The notes beneath the pieces are model-generated. The model searched no databases, was not told the origin of the DNA, and saw only the letters and a program-made list of their open reading frames with translations. Positions 16,808 to 25,370 of a DNA stretch of 64,000 bases are shown here, piece by piece; position 1 is the first letter of the stretch, and each line of letters opens with the position of its first letter. The stretch is from Gordonia aichiensis NBRC 108223. GTDB taxonomy: Bacteria; Actinomycetota; Actinomycetes; Mycobacteriales; Mycobacteriaceae. The DNA is taken from positions 1 through 64,000 of the forward strand of contig NZ_BANR01000027.1 of the NCBI RefSeq assembly GCF_000332975.1, read 5' to 3'. The translations under genes were made by a program, and so were the position numbers.

Positions 16808-17770
16808 GTGACGACGCCGTCTGACGGCACGGTCGGGGCCGACTCTGCGAAAGTGGAGCCGACCCCGATCAAAGCCGTACCCCTCAAACACCCAGGCCAA
16901 TGGATCGCGGCCGCAATCGTCCTGATCCTGGTCGCACTGTTCATCTACGGTGCGGCCACCAACGACGCCTATGCGTGGGACACCTACGCCAAGTACCTGT
17001 TCGACACCCGGATCATGTCGGGCGTCGGCTACACGCTGGCATTGACGGTGCTGTCGATGGTGATCGCCATCATCCTGGGCGTGCTGCTCGCCATCATGCG
17101 TCTGTCACCGAATCCGGTACTGCGAGCGACGTCGTGGGTGTATCTGTGGATCTTCCGCGGCACCCCGGTGTACGTGCAGTTGGTGTTCTGGGGTTTGTTC
17201 CCGTCGATCTACAAGCGTATCGATCTCGGTATCCCGTTCACGGTGCAGTTCGCGCACTTCGACATCCAATCGCTGAACGCGGCATTTCTTTTCGCGGTGA
17301 TCGGATTGGCGCTCAACGAATCCGCATACATGGCCGAGATCGTGCGTGCAGGAGTCTCCTCGGTGGGTGAGGGACAGACCGAGGCGTCGGTGGCACTGGG
17401 CATGACGTGGTCGCAGACCATGCGCAGAACCGTGCTGCCCCAGGCGATGCGGGTCATCATCCCGCCGACCGGCAACGAAGTCATCAGCATGCTGAAGACC
17501 ACCAGCCTCGTCGCGGCCGTGCCGTTCAGTCTCGAACTGTACGGACGTGCCCGCGACATCTCAGGCGTGATCTTCCAGCCGATCCCGCTGCTCATGGTCG
17601 CCTCGACCTGGTACCTCGTGGTCACCAGCATCCTGATGGTCGGCCAGTACTACCTCGAGCGGTATTACGCCAAGGGTGCGACACGGGCGATGACGAACAA
17701 GCAGCGGAAGGCTCAGGCGACATTGACGGAGTCGAAAGGTGCCCCGCATGGCGGGGGTGGACAACTATGA
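16808..17770 (+). CDS. Polar amino-acid ABC transporter permease
   Basis: HisM/GlnP-type membrane permease of 320 aa. A polar N-terminus of about 30 residues is followed by the first helix. The motif [18 protein letters not shown] and the EAA loop [29 protein letters not shown], which docks to the ATPase, identify the family. Starts with GTG 3 nt after the receptor stop; its stop overlaps the ATPase start by ATGA. Probably works as a homodimer, since there is no second permease. Confidence 0.92.
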   Translation: MTTPSDGTVGADSAKVEPTPIKAVPLKHPGQWIAAAIVLILVALFIYGAATNDAYAWDTYAKYLFDTRIMSGVGYTLALTVLSMVIAIILGVLLAIMRLSPNPVLRATSWVYLWIFRGTPVYVQLVFWGLFPSIYKRIDLGIPFTVQFAHFDIQSLNAAFLFAVIGLALNESAYMAEIVRAGVSSVGEGQTEASVALGMTWSQTMRRTVLPQAMRVIIPPTGNEVISMLKTTSLVAAVPFSLELYGRARDISGVIFQPIPLLMVASTWYLVVTSILMVGQYYLERYYAKGATRAMTNKQRKAQATLTESKGAPHGGGGQL

Positions 17771-18555
17771 CGGAAGCAGCCGACGCTACCGCTGACCGGC
17801 CGATGGTGCTCGCCGACCGCGTCTGTAAGAGCTTCGGTACCACCCAGGTCCTCAAGGGGATCTCGCTCGAGGTGCACCGCGGTGAAGTGCTCTGCATCAT
17901 CGGTCCGTCGGGTTCGGGAAAGTCGACGTTCCTGCGCTGTGTCAATCACCTCGAGGAGGTCAACGCCGGTCGACTCTACGTCGACGGTGATCTCATCGGA
18001 TACCGCGAGCGCGGCGGAAAGCTCTACGAGATGAGCCCGAAGGACGCGGCGAAACAACGTCGCGACATCGGCATGGTCTTCCAGCACTTCAACCTGTTTC
18101 CGCACAGGACGGTGCTCGAGAACGTGATCGAGGCACCGACGCAAGTGAAGCGGGAGAGCAAAGCCGACGCCGCGAAGCGTGCGGAGTACCTGCTCGACCG
18201 AGTGGGGTTGGCCGACAAGGCGTCGTCGTATCCGGCGCAGTTGTCGGGCGGGCAGCAGCAGCGCGTCGCCATAGCCCGGGCGCTGGCCATGGAACCGAAG
18301 CTGATGCTCTTCGACGAACCGACATCGGCACTCGACCCGGAACTCGTCGGTGACGTGCTCGGCGTGATGCGCGAGCTCGCCTCGACCGGCATGACCATGC
18401 TGGTGGTCACGCACGAGATGGGTTTCGCCCGCGAGGTCGCTGATCAGTTGGTGTTCATGGACGGTGGGGTCGTCGTCGAACAGGGCGATCCGCGTGAGGT
18501 CCTCGCCAACCCACAGCATGAGCGGACGAAGACCTTCTTGTCGAAGCTGCTGTAG
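17767..18555 (+). CDS. Polar amino-acid ABC transporter ATPase
   Basis: GlnQ/HisP-type ATPase, 262 aa. Walker [11 protein letters not shown]-loop [14 protein letters not shown], signature [15 protein letters not shown], Walker [15 protein letters not shown] and H-loop [11 protein letters not shown] are all intact. ATG 17767 overlaps the permease stop. A short insertion after the Walker A region ([14 protein letters not shown]) matches the subgroup found in some actinobacteria and proteobacteria. Confidence 0.93.
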   Translation: MTEAADATADRPMVLADRVCKSFGTTQVLKGISLEVHRGEVLCIIGPSGSGKSTFLRCVNHLEEVNAGRLYVDGDLIGYRERGGKLYEMSPKDAAKQRRDIGMVFQHFNLFPHRTVLENVIEAPTQVKRESKADAAKRAEYLLDRVGLADKASSYPAQLSGGQQQRVAIARALAMEPKLMLFDEPTSALDPELVGDVLGVMRELASTGMTMLVVTHEMGFAREVADQLVFMDGGVVVEQGDPREVLANPQHERTKTFLSKLL

Positions 18556-18568
18556 CGCAACGCTGCTG

Positions 18569-18589
18569 GTCGTTCGTCGCGTGAACGAC
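18569..18589 (+). terminator. Hairpin after the amino-acid importer operon
   Basis: The arms GTCGTTC and GAACGAC pair around a 7-nt loop, 14 nt after the ATPase stop. There is no clear T-run, so it is a plausible but weak terminator. Confidence 0.4.
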
Positions 18590-18632
18590 GTCGGTATAGT
18601 CGACCCGGCTTGATGTCCGAGACGGTGGCGGA

Positions 18633-18840
18633 GTGGCGGGTGGCAGTGTGAGGGTAGTGGGTGCTCGACGGTATTGGTTGTCCGCATCGGTGGGCGCGGT
18701 GCTCGCAGCGGTCGTGCTCGCCGTGCTCGCCGCGATATGGTTCGCCGGCTCGGGAGTCGAGCTCGACGGTGCGGTGCGGTATGTGACCCGCGGGGTATAC
18801 CAGCTCCCGGCGATCACGATTGTCTTCGGATTCGCGTGCG
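18633..18840 (+). pseudogene. N-terminal membrane part of a frame-disrupted membrane protein
   Basis: This frame encodes two hydrophobic segments (SASVGAVLAAVVLAVLAAIW and QLPAITIVFGFAC) with normal high-GC codon use up to about 18840. Beyond that the frame turns into Arg/His-rich noise, while the +1 frame takes over with a continuous coding pattern (VPLSYRTARQLG, then further membrane helices). The two look like one gene split by a single extra base near the GG at 18840-18841. A sequencing error, a real mutation or recoding are all possible. GTG at 18648 is an alternative start. Confidence 0.55.
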
Positions 18841-20547
18841 GTACCCCTCTCCTATCGCACCGCAAGGCAACTCGGCCTCTCGCGCATGCGGAAAGTCGGT
18901 GCCGTGCTGCTGTGCGTGCTCGCGGTGGGGTGGCTGGTGTTCGCCGTTGTGGCTGGTACGTCGACGGTGGAGAACGTGTTTTATCGTCTCGTCGGCGTCT
19001 CCGGGCATCGGATCACGGTCGTGATCGCGACTGTGATGGTGTGCGCGACAACGCTACTGGTGATTGCCCAGTGGGCGCCGTCGCGACGTTCGGGCGACAC
19101 GGTCCGCCACGATGCCATCGCCGTCGGGGTCGTCTTCGTCGTCGTGATCGCAGTGGCTTGTGGAAGTGCGATCGGCGCTGTCTTCCGTGTACCGCAGTCG
19201 ACATCGGCCTCAGCGTCACGTGAGTCGTCGGTTGCGCCGATTCCCGCGACAGTGGGGATGCGGGCAGGGGTACCACAGCGATTCGATGGCGATGTCGAGA
19301 TCGTTTCCGCAGCAGCGGGTTACGTCGTATGGGACGCGGGGGTGGTGCAGGCGTACGGCCCCGACTCCTACGATTCCTCACACAAGGCGCCGCGGTGGAC
19401 CTTCGACGTCGCGAGCGAGTTCGGCACGTGCGGGCAGGGAGCCATGTTCTCGACCGGGGTGTCGGCTGAGGCAGTGGTGCTCGTCAGTTGCCTCGTCGAC
19501 GGATCGTCGGCCAGTTCATCGACGGTAGGGGAGAACGGAGCATTCATGCCGGGTGCGCAGCAAGCACCCGGTACCTACGTGCTCGTCGCGCTCGATGCGC
19601 AGACCGGTCAACGACTGTGGACACGCCTCGGACAACACTTGGTGGTCGGGCAGCAACAGATAGTCGGACACGCTGTGCCCATCGTGTCGCCGGGCCGACT
19701 CACCGCGCTCGAGCCACGATCGGGAACCCCCGAGTGGTCGATCAAGAGCGATCTCTGCTTCCTCGAAAGCGATTCACGAGCAGCGCAGTTCGTCACCACC
19801 GCGCACCATCTCGCCTACACGTGTGGGGACCGGCTCGTTGTCCTCGACGCCGACACCGGGAGAGACGGCACGCACAGTCTCCCCGGGGCTGATCGTGTGG
19901 CCGAAGGCCTGGGACAGACCGGTATCGTCGGTATCGCAGGTGATCGGGTCGCAGTATTCTCCATGTCCGCCCACCTCGGCAACGACTCCTATGTGTCGGT
20001 CGTCGATCTTCCAAGCGGTACAACGGTGCTCGGTCCGCGCGCCGACGACAGCTCCCGCTCCCTCGTGGGTCAGATCGACCAACCGGGCCCGGCTGTCGGG
20101 GTACTCCCACCTACGAACGATGTCGCGTTTGGCGGCGAGCAGATGCACTATTCCTGGAACGTGATCGATGTTGCGTCGCTGCGGGAAATCACCATCACAC
20201 GCATGGGCCCGGTCGGATGGTTTGTCGCGGATCCCGGTTATCAGCGTTGGTTCGTCGCGAAAGACGGTCTGCTGACCGCTGCCTTCGGTGCGGTCGGTAA
20301 GACTTTCAGTAACCGCGACGCGGCCGAGCCGGAAGTGGCCTTAGGCGGGGCACCGAGTGTTCTGACACGGATCGGCTGGGACGGAAGAGTGCGGCAGAAC
20401 CCGAGCGTCGCCTGCTCGTCGGCCTCCGAAGCAGGCCACTCCGAGGCCAGCGGGTTGATCCCGCTCTCCGGTGCATTCCTTCACGTCTGTCGGGGCGATT
20501 CGGGGAAGGGAGAAGTCTCGACGACGACTGTGCGCGCCTATCGGTGA
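18820..20547 (+). CDS. Membrane protein with extracytoplasmic beta-propeller-like domain (5' end probably frameshifted)
   Basis: Unrecognised protein of 575 aa from TTG 18820; ATG 18886 is the first ATG. Three membrane segments lie within about residues 20-130 (VGAVLLCVLAVGWLVFAVV, VVIATVMVCATTLLVIA, AVGVVFVVVIAVACG). The rest is a large polar domain, probably outside. It has repeats of the PQQ/propeller type such as YVLVALDAQTGQRLWTRLG and LVVLDADTGRDG, with several Cys pairs consistent with disulfides. With the upstream two-helix fragment it would have five helices. It converges on the methyltransferase gene, overlapping it by 10 nt. Confidence 0.65.
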   Translation: MSSDSRAVPLSYRTARQLGLSRMRKVGAVLLCVLAVGWLVFAVVAGTSTVENVFYRLVGVSGHRITVVIATVMVCATTLLVIAQWAPSRRSGDTVRHDAIAVGVVFVVVIAVACGSAIGAVFRVPQSTSASASRESSVAPIPATVGMRAGVPQRFDGDVEIVSAAAGYVVWDAGVVQAYGPDSYDSSHKAPRWTFDVASEFGTCGQGAMFSTGVSAEAVVLVSCLVDGSSASSSTVGENGAFMPGAQQAPGTYVLVALDAQTGQRLWTRLGQHLVVGQQQIVGHAVPIVSPGRLTALEPRSGTPEWSIKSDLCFLESDSRAAQFVTTAHHLAYTCGDRLVVLDADTGRDGTHSLPGADRVAEGLGQTGIVGIAGDRVAVFSMSAHLGNDSYVSVVDLPSGTTVLGPRADDSSRSLVGQIDQPGPAVGVLPPTNDVAFGGEQMHYSWNVIDVASLREITITRMGPVGWFVADPGYQRWFVAKDGLLTAAFGAVGKTFSNRDAAEPEVALGGAPSVLTRIGWDGRVRQNPSVACSSASEAGHSEASGLIPLSGAFLHVCRGDSGKGEVSTTTVRAYR

Positions 20548-21422
20548 TTCGGAGCAGTCGTACGCGGTTTGACACAGCAGAACACGGCCGTTCCGGGGAA
20601 GTATTGCCCACGAAGCGGGCTCCACTGCCCCCATTCCTCGTCGAGGTCGTCGGGCCACTCCGGCTCGACGATGTCGTCGAGAATCAGCCCCGCGGCACGG
20701 ATCTCGCGCACACGATCGCCGATGGTCCGGTGATGCTCGACGTAGGTCACAGTTCCGTCGGCGTCGACTTCCGAGTAGGGCGTTCGACTGAAGTACGGCA
20801 TGGTCACGGTCAACCCGGCAGGTCCGGGGTCGTCGGGAAACATCCAGCGCATGGGGTGATTGACCGAGAAGACCCACCGCCCGCCGGGTTTGATGACGCG
20901 CGCCGCCTCGGCCATCACCCCGGCAGGGTCGGCGACGAACGGGACCGCGCCGAACGACGAGAACGCGATGTCGAAGCTCTCGTCGGCAAAGGGGAGCGAT
21001 TCGGCTGTCGCCTGTATGAGCGGAACACGTGGTTCGTCGAATCGCGCCATGGTCGCGAGGCCGTGGGCGAGCATCCGGTGCGACAGATCGAGTCCGACAG
21101 GGCGAGCCCCGTGCGTGGCAAGCCAACGTGAACACGGTGCTGAGCCGCAACCGATTTCGAGGATGTCGCGGTCGACGATGTCGCCGAGAAGGTGAACGTC
21201 GGCTTCGCGCAACCGTTCCGGGCCCCAGACGAACTCGCCGCCAGGGGAGTCGGAACCGAGGAAGCCGCCGTGCTCGCGGTGATACTCGTCGGCCTCGGAG
21301 TCCCACCAGGACCGGCTCGCGGCATCACTTGTCCGCGAGTCGATGTCGCCGAGCACGCGAGGCGCGCGTGGGGTCTCGTCGCCGAGCACGCGAGGCGCGC
21401 GTGGGATCTGGTCGTCGGTCAC
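20538..21422 (-). CDS. SAM-dependent methyltransferase
   Basis: Class I methyltransferase of 294 aa. The AdoMet site is visible as ILEIGCGSAPCSRWLATHG near residues 88-106, with the acidic residue after GLDLS. The substrate is unknown. An N-terminal extension carries an 11-residue tandem repeat (PRAPRVLGD twice), encoded by a 33-bp DNA duplication. It lies 36 nt downstream of the MFS transporter on the same strand, so the two may be cotranscribed. The UbiE/SmtA-like family call is general. Confidence 0.85.
   Translation of the reverse strand: MTDDQIPRAPRVLGDETPRAPRVLGDIDSRTSDAASRSWWDSEADEYHREHGGFLGSDSPGGEFVWGPERLREADVHLLGDIVDRDILEIGCGSAPCSRWLATHGARPVGLDLSHRMLAHGLATMARFDEPRVPLIQATAESLPFADESFDIAFSSFGAVPFVADPAGVMAEAARVIKPGGRWVFSVNHPMRWMFPDDPGPAGLTVTMPYFSRTPYSEVDADGTVTYVEHHRTIGDRVREIRAAGLILDDIVEPEWPDDLDEEWGQWSPLRGQYFPGTAVFCCVKPRTTAPNHR
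21345..21405. repeat. 33-bp-period tandem duplication in the methyltransferase 5' end
   Basis: A 28-bp core beginning GTCGCCGAGCACGCGAGGCG occurs at 21345 and again at 21378. It adds one 11-aa unit in frame to the N-terminus of the methyltransferase. Confidence 0.85.
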
Positions 21423-21458
21423 GTCGACGAGTGTAGGACCCGCGCATATGCAGTGTGT

Positions 21459-22823
21459 CTAGCCCAGTGCGTCGGCGGATCGGCCGGTCGTGCGATGTCC
21501 GAGAACTCCGACGTTGATGATCAGAAGCAGCATTGCGAAGGCGACGACGCCGAACACGGCGCCGGAGCCGCTCGCATCGAGGAGAGGCAGCAGGATGAAG
21601 GGCAGTAGCCCTGTGGTGATCTTCGACAGTGAATATGCGGCACCGGCACCGGTTGCTCGGATGGCCGTCGGATACGAGTCCGCGAGATAGACGTGATAGG
21701 CGTTCGAGAACAGATTGCTGATCATCGTGTAGCCGACGCCCGAGATCACGATGGCGACCGGACTGGTGGCGAATCCGAACCACAGGCCAAGGATCGCCAT
21801 CGCCGCGGCCGATCCCATCACCAGATACTTTCGCTCCACGCGTTCCACTATCGGGATCGCGAGGAGCGATCCCAGCGGGTAGCCGATGTACGACGCGGTG
21901 ACGTAGCCGAGTGAGGTGAGCACGTCGAATCCCTTGGCCACCAATATCAGCGGCGCGAGCGTCCCGAATCCGTAGTAGCCGAACACCTCGAGGATCGACA
22001 GCAACCAGAGCATGACGGTGCGCCTACGAAGCCGGTGGCCGAACAGGGACGAGAACGGCATCTGGTGTGCCTTCTGCACCTCCAACGTCGTGTCCGGTTC
22101 GGCGAGTCGATGCCCGGCCGCACGCGCTTCGTTCTCGAGTGCGGTGCACACGGCGTCGGCCTCCTCATGACGGCCATGGGTTTCCAGCCAGCGCGGTGAT
22201 TCGGGGAGTCGGCGACGCACGATCCAGACGGCGAAGGCGCCGAGTCCGCCGAGGAAGAACAGCCAGCGCCACCCCTCGAAGCCGAGTGGATGCAGCGGAA
22301 CCAACCAGCGCGCGAGGAGCCCGACAACCGGTACGCCGATGAATGCGACTGTGTATGACCACGAGATGAACCGTCCGCGAACAGCTTTCGGCAGGAGATC
22401 GGCGAGATAGGAGTCGGCGAGGGCGAACTCCGCGCCGATGCCGACACCTGCCAGAAAGCGCATGACGATCAGGAAGGCGGCATTGGGACTGAACGCGGCG
22501 ATGAGCGAGAACACCGAGTAGATCCCCAGATTGATCATGAACGCGGGCCGCCTACCGATGCGGTCGGACAGTCGTCCCATCACCAGCGCTCCGACGAACT
22601 GCCCGAAGAACGCCGACCCGAGTATGAGGTTCAGTTCGGTGCGCGAGAGGTCGAGTTCGGTTGTGAGGACCGAGGAGATTGTTGCGGCGAGGAAGTTCTC
22701 GTAGAGGTCGAAGAACAGTGCGAGGCCGACCACAGCGGTGGCGATCCGGTGGGTGCGGACCACTGGTAGCCGATCGAGACGTGCGGCTATCGACGGAGTG
22801 GCATCGGTGAGGTGCGTCGACAT
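21459..22823 (-). CDS. MFS transporter, sugar/aromatic-acid symporter type
   Basis: Twelve-helix major facilitator protein of 454 aa. Loop 2-3 motif GRLSDRIGRRPAFMIN is canonical, and the second-half equivalent is less conserved. The N-terminal helix FFDLYENFLAATISSVL, RFLAGVGIGAEFALADSYLAD and PESPRWL resemble metabolite:H+ symporters that take up aromatic acids or sugars. A long central cytoplasmic loop separates the halves. The substrate is not determinable. Confidence 0.88.
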   Translation of the reverse strand: MSTHLTDATPSIAARLDRLPVVRTHRIATAVVGLALFFDLYENFLAATISSVLTTELDLSRTELNLILGSAFFGQFVGALVMGRLSDRIGRRPAFMINLGIYSVFSLIAAFSPNAAFLIVMRFLAGVGIGAEFALADSYLADLLPKAVRGRFISWSYTVAFIGVPVVGLLARWLVPLHPLGFEGWRWLFFLGGLGAFAVWIVRRRLPESPRWLETHGRHEEADAVCTALENEARAAGHRLAEPDTTLEVQKAHQMPFSSLFGHRLRRRTVMLWLLSILEVFGYYGFGTLAPLILVAKGFDVLTSLGYVTASYIGYPLGSLLAIPIVERVERKYLVMGSAAAMAILGLWFGFATSPVAIVISGVGYTMISNLFSNAYHVYLADSYPTAIRATGAGAAYSLSKITTGLLPFILLPLLDASGSGAVFGVVAFAMLLLIINVGVLGHRTTGRSADALG

Positions 22824-22833
22824 CCCACGAATA

Positions 22834-23436
22834 TTAGGCTCTCGAACTTCCCTCGTGCGAGGTGACGATGGTGGTGGTGCGCAGGTCGCTGTCCCAGCGT
22901 CGGATCGCGGTGATGGTCGCGGGGAGTCCCTCGGTCGGCCGAGAGAGTGTGTTCACGACGTCGCCGAGCTGCTCGGAGTGCACGCGCCGCGCCATGGTCA
23001 CGTGCGGCGTCCACGAACCGGGCAGCGAGTGCTCGAACACGCCGGGCTCGTCGCTGCCGACCGATGAGTGACCGACAGCAGATGAGTGACCGACAACCGA
23101 TGAGTGACCGACAAGGGCGTCGACCACCGCGGCATGGGCGGCCAGCAGGTGCGTGGTCGGTATCACGAGCAGTGCGACGACGAGTCTGTCGCCGTGGCCG
23201 AACACGATCGGCGATCCGACCGTGACCCGGATGGGGAGTCGTACGTCGACATGGCGGATGGCCGTGTCCGCGGCAGATGTGATGCGCTGTGCCGCGGCGA
23301 TCGTGACATGCGGCCTGTTCGTGGCCGAGGAGTTTGTTCCCGCGCTCGGCAGATTCGAGGCCAGGAGTGCGTCCCAGAGTGAGCGCAGACGGCGCTCGGA
23401 CTCGTCGTCGAAGAGGAATTCCACCGAGTGCGCCAC
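22834..23436 (-). CDS. 2'-5' RNA ligase-like 2H phosphoesterase
   Basis: Protein of 200 aa with both 2H-superfamily motifs: HVTIAAA near residue 43 and HVTMARR near residue 145. Such proteins hydrolyse 2',3'-cyclic phosphates or 2',5' linkages in RNA or nucleotides; the physiological substrate is unknown. Between the motifs is an insertion made of a VGHSS repeat, from three 18-bp DNA repeats. It starts 10 nt upstream of nothing else on this strand; the MFS gene begins 10 nt after its stop, so the two may be cotranscribed. Confidence 0.78.
   Translation of the reverse strand: MAHSVEFLFDDESERRLRSLWDALLASNLPSAGTNSSATNRPHVTIAAAQRITSAADTAIRHVDVRLPIRVTVGSPIVFGHGDRLVVALLVIPTTHLLAAHAAVVDALVGHSSVVGHSSAVGHSSVGSDEPGVFEHSLPGSWTPHVTMARRVHSEQLGDVVNTLSRPTEGLPATITAIRRWDSDLRTTTIVTSHEGSSRA
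23063..23116. repeat. Three 18-bp tandem repeats inside the 2H phosphoesterase gene
   Basis: The unit GATGAGTGACCGACARSV-like is repeated three times (23063-23080, 23081-23098, 23099-23116) with changes only in the last bases. Each unit encodes six residues (VGHSS plus one) in a loop between the two catalytic His motifs. Confidence 0.9.
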
Positions 23437-23747
23437 TGTTGCTCCTGTTCGCGTAACGCTCTACCTGCGGACGCCCTGGTTCGTGGTGCCCGGACCGTGC
23501 CCATGCGAAGTGGCGGGATGCGCTCAGAAGTGGTATTTGCCCAGCACAACGCCACTAGAGTAAGGTGGACAAAGCGCGTGAAGGCATCTTTCGCGCAGTT
23601 CAGCTTGTCTTCACCTGGACGTCATCACAGTGTGGTGACCTGGGAAGACGCAGATCGGTCAGCATGATCGCCGCCTGTGTCGCCGACACCGCTGTCCAAA
23701 CAATGTGAACTGTACCTACTACATACCTGTCCGGAGCAACTCAACAT
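23437..23747. other. Intergenic region between the 2H phosphoesterase and rpsA
   Basis: About 310 bp without a supportable gene. It must hold the divergent promoters of the phosphoesterase and of rpsA. The rpsA leader ends in CCGGAG about 10 nt before its ATG. I see no clear terminator, riboswitch or S1 autoregulatory fold. Confidence 0.5.
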
Positions 23748-25211
23748 ATGTCGTCCCCCACGATCACCTCGCCGCAAGTAGCCGTCAATGACATCGGCTC
23801 GGCTGAGGACTTCCTCGCAGCCATCGACTCCACGATCAAGTACTTCAACGATGGCGACATCGTCGAAGGGACCATCGTCAAGGTCGATCGGGACGAGGTT
23901 CTGCTCGACATCGGTTACAAGACCGAAGGCGTGATCCCCTCTCGCGAACTGTCGATCAAGCACGACGTCGACCCCTCTGAGGTCGTCAACGTCGGTGACG
24001 AGGTCGAGGCTCTTGTTCTCACCAAGGAGGACAAAGAAGGCCGCCTCATCCTGTCCAAGAAGCGCGCTCAGTACGAGCGTGCCTGGGGCACCATCGAGGA
24101 GCTCAAGGAAAAGGACGAGGCCGTCAAGGGCACCGTCATCGAGGTCGTCAAGGGCGGCCTGATCCTGGACATCGGCCTGCGCGGCTTCCTCCCGGCATCG
24201 CTCGTGGAGATGCGTCGCGTGCGCGATCTGCAGCCGTACATCGGCAAGGAGATCGAAGCCAAGATCATCGAACTCGACAAGAACCGCAACAACGTGGTCC
24301 TGTCGCGTCGTGCGTGGCTCGAGCAGACCCAGTCCGAGGTCCGCAGCGAGTTCCTGCACCAGCTCCAGAAGGGCCAGGTCCGCAAGGGCGTCGTGTCCTC
24401 GATCGTCAACTTCGGTGCGTTCGTCGATCTCGGCGGCGTCGACGGTCTGGTCCACGTCTCCGAGCTCTCCTGGAAGCACATCGATCACCCGTCCGAGGTC
24501 GTCACCGTCGGTGACGAGGTCACCGTCGAGGTCCTCGACGTCGATCTCGACCGCGAGCGTGTGTCGTTGTCGCTCAAGGCAACTCAGGAAGACCCGTGGC
24601 GTCAGTTCGCCCGCACCCACGCGATCGGTCAGATCGTGCCGGGCAAGGTCACCAAGCTGGTTCCGTTCGGTGCGTTCGTCCGCGTCGACGACGGCATCGA
24701 GGGTCTGGTGCACATCTCCGAGCTGGCCGAGCGTCACGTCGAGGTCCCGGACCAGGTTGTCGCCGTCGGCGACGACGCGATGGTCAAGGTCATCGACATC
24801 GACCTCGAGCGTCGTCGTATCTCGCTGAGCCTCAAGCAGGCCAACGAGGACTACACCGAGGAGTTCGACCCGTCGAAGTACGGCATGGCCGACAGCTACG
24901 ACGAGCAGGGCAACTACATCTTCCCCGAGGGCTTCGACGCCGAGACCAACGAATGGCTCGAAGGCTACGAGAAGCAGCGGGAAGAGTGGGAGAACCGCTA
25001 CGCCGAGGCGGAGCGTCGCCACAAGATGCACACCGCTCAGATCGAGAAGTTCGCTGCCGCCGCAGCCGAGGCCGAGAAGGCCCCGACCGACTACTCGTCG
25101 GCATCGTCGGAGAGCCGCAGCGCGTCGAGCGCCCCGGCGTCGACCGGTGGCTCGCTCGCGAGCGACGAGCAGCTCGCCGCACTGCGCGAGAAGCTGTCGG
25201 GCAACGCCTGA
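23748..25211 (+). CDS. rpsA: 30S ribosomal protein S1
   Basis: Ribosomal S1 of 487 aa with four S1 RNA-binding domains at about 36-105, 123-189, 207-277 and 293-363. Repeated motifs are VKVDRDEVLLDIGYKTEGVI, VVKGGLILDIGLRGFLPASL, FGAFVDLGGVDGLVHVSELSW and FGAFVRVDDGIEGLVHISEL. The C-terminal 100 residues are charged and low complexity, as in mycobacterial S1 (about 481 aa). It binds mRNA and aids initiation on the 30S subunit. GGAG lies upstream of ATG 23748. Confidence 0.98.
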   Translation: MSSPTITSPQVAVNDIGSAEDFLAAIDSTIKYFNDGDIVEGTIVKVDRDEVLLDIGYKTEGVIPSRELSIKHDVDPSEVVNVGDEVEALVLTKEDKEGRLILSKKRAQYERAWGTIEELKEKDEAVKGTVIEVVKGGLILDIGLRGFLPASLVEMRRVRDLQPYIGKEIEAKIIELDKNRNNVVLSRRAWLEQTQSEVRSEFLHQLQKGQVRKGVVSSIVNFGAFVDLGGVDGLVHVSELSWKHIDHPSEVVTVGDEVTVEVLDVDLDRERVSLSLKATQEDPWRQFARTHAIGQIVPGKVTKLVPFGAFVRVDDGIEGLVHISELAERHVEVPDQVVAVGDDAMVKVIDIDLERRRISLSLKQANEDYTEEFDPSKYGMADSYDEQGNYIFPEGFDAETNEWLEGYEKQREEWENRYAEAERRHKMHTAQIEKFAAAAAEAEKAPTDYSSASSESRSASSAPASTGGSLASDEQLAALREKLSGNA

Positions 25212-25236
25212 TAGATACGTCTCGCACGTAGAACCC

Positions 25237-25272
25237 AAGAGCGCCTCCCGGATTCGTCCGGGAGGCGCTCTT
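25237..25272 (+). terminator. Strong terminator of rpsA
   Basis: A perfect 16-bp stem, AAGAGCGCCTCCCGGA with its complement, closes on a TTCG tetraloop and is followed by TTGTTCTGT. It is the clearest intrinsic terminator in the window. Confidence 0.92.
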
Positions 25273-25332
25273 GTTCTGTAGTACTGCACTGTCAGTGATC
25301 TCGGTGTGAGCGGCTGGGTGGAGCGATAAGTT

Positions 25333-25354
25333 GTTGACAATAATTTTCATTAAC
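25333..25354 (+). promoter_or_regulatory. Zur-like operator overlapping a -35 TTGACA
   Basis: An AT-rich imperfect 22-bp inverted repeat in otherwise GC-rich DNA, with arms GTTGACAATAA and TTTTCATTAAC around its centre. On the reverse strand it contains TAATGAAAATTATTGTCA, which resembles the zinc-uptake-regulator boxes of mycobacteria as I recall them. It lies 17 nt upstream of the AztD-like gene and includes a TTGACA that could serve as -35. Confidence 0.65.
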
Positions 25355-25370
25355 GTGTTCACTCGTCCGC

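Noticed and set aside
23063-23116. CRISPR or iteron array
   Set aside because: The 18-bp units are directly adjacent and inside a coding gene.
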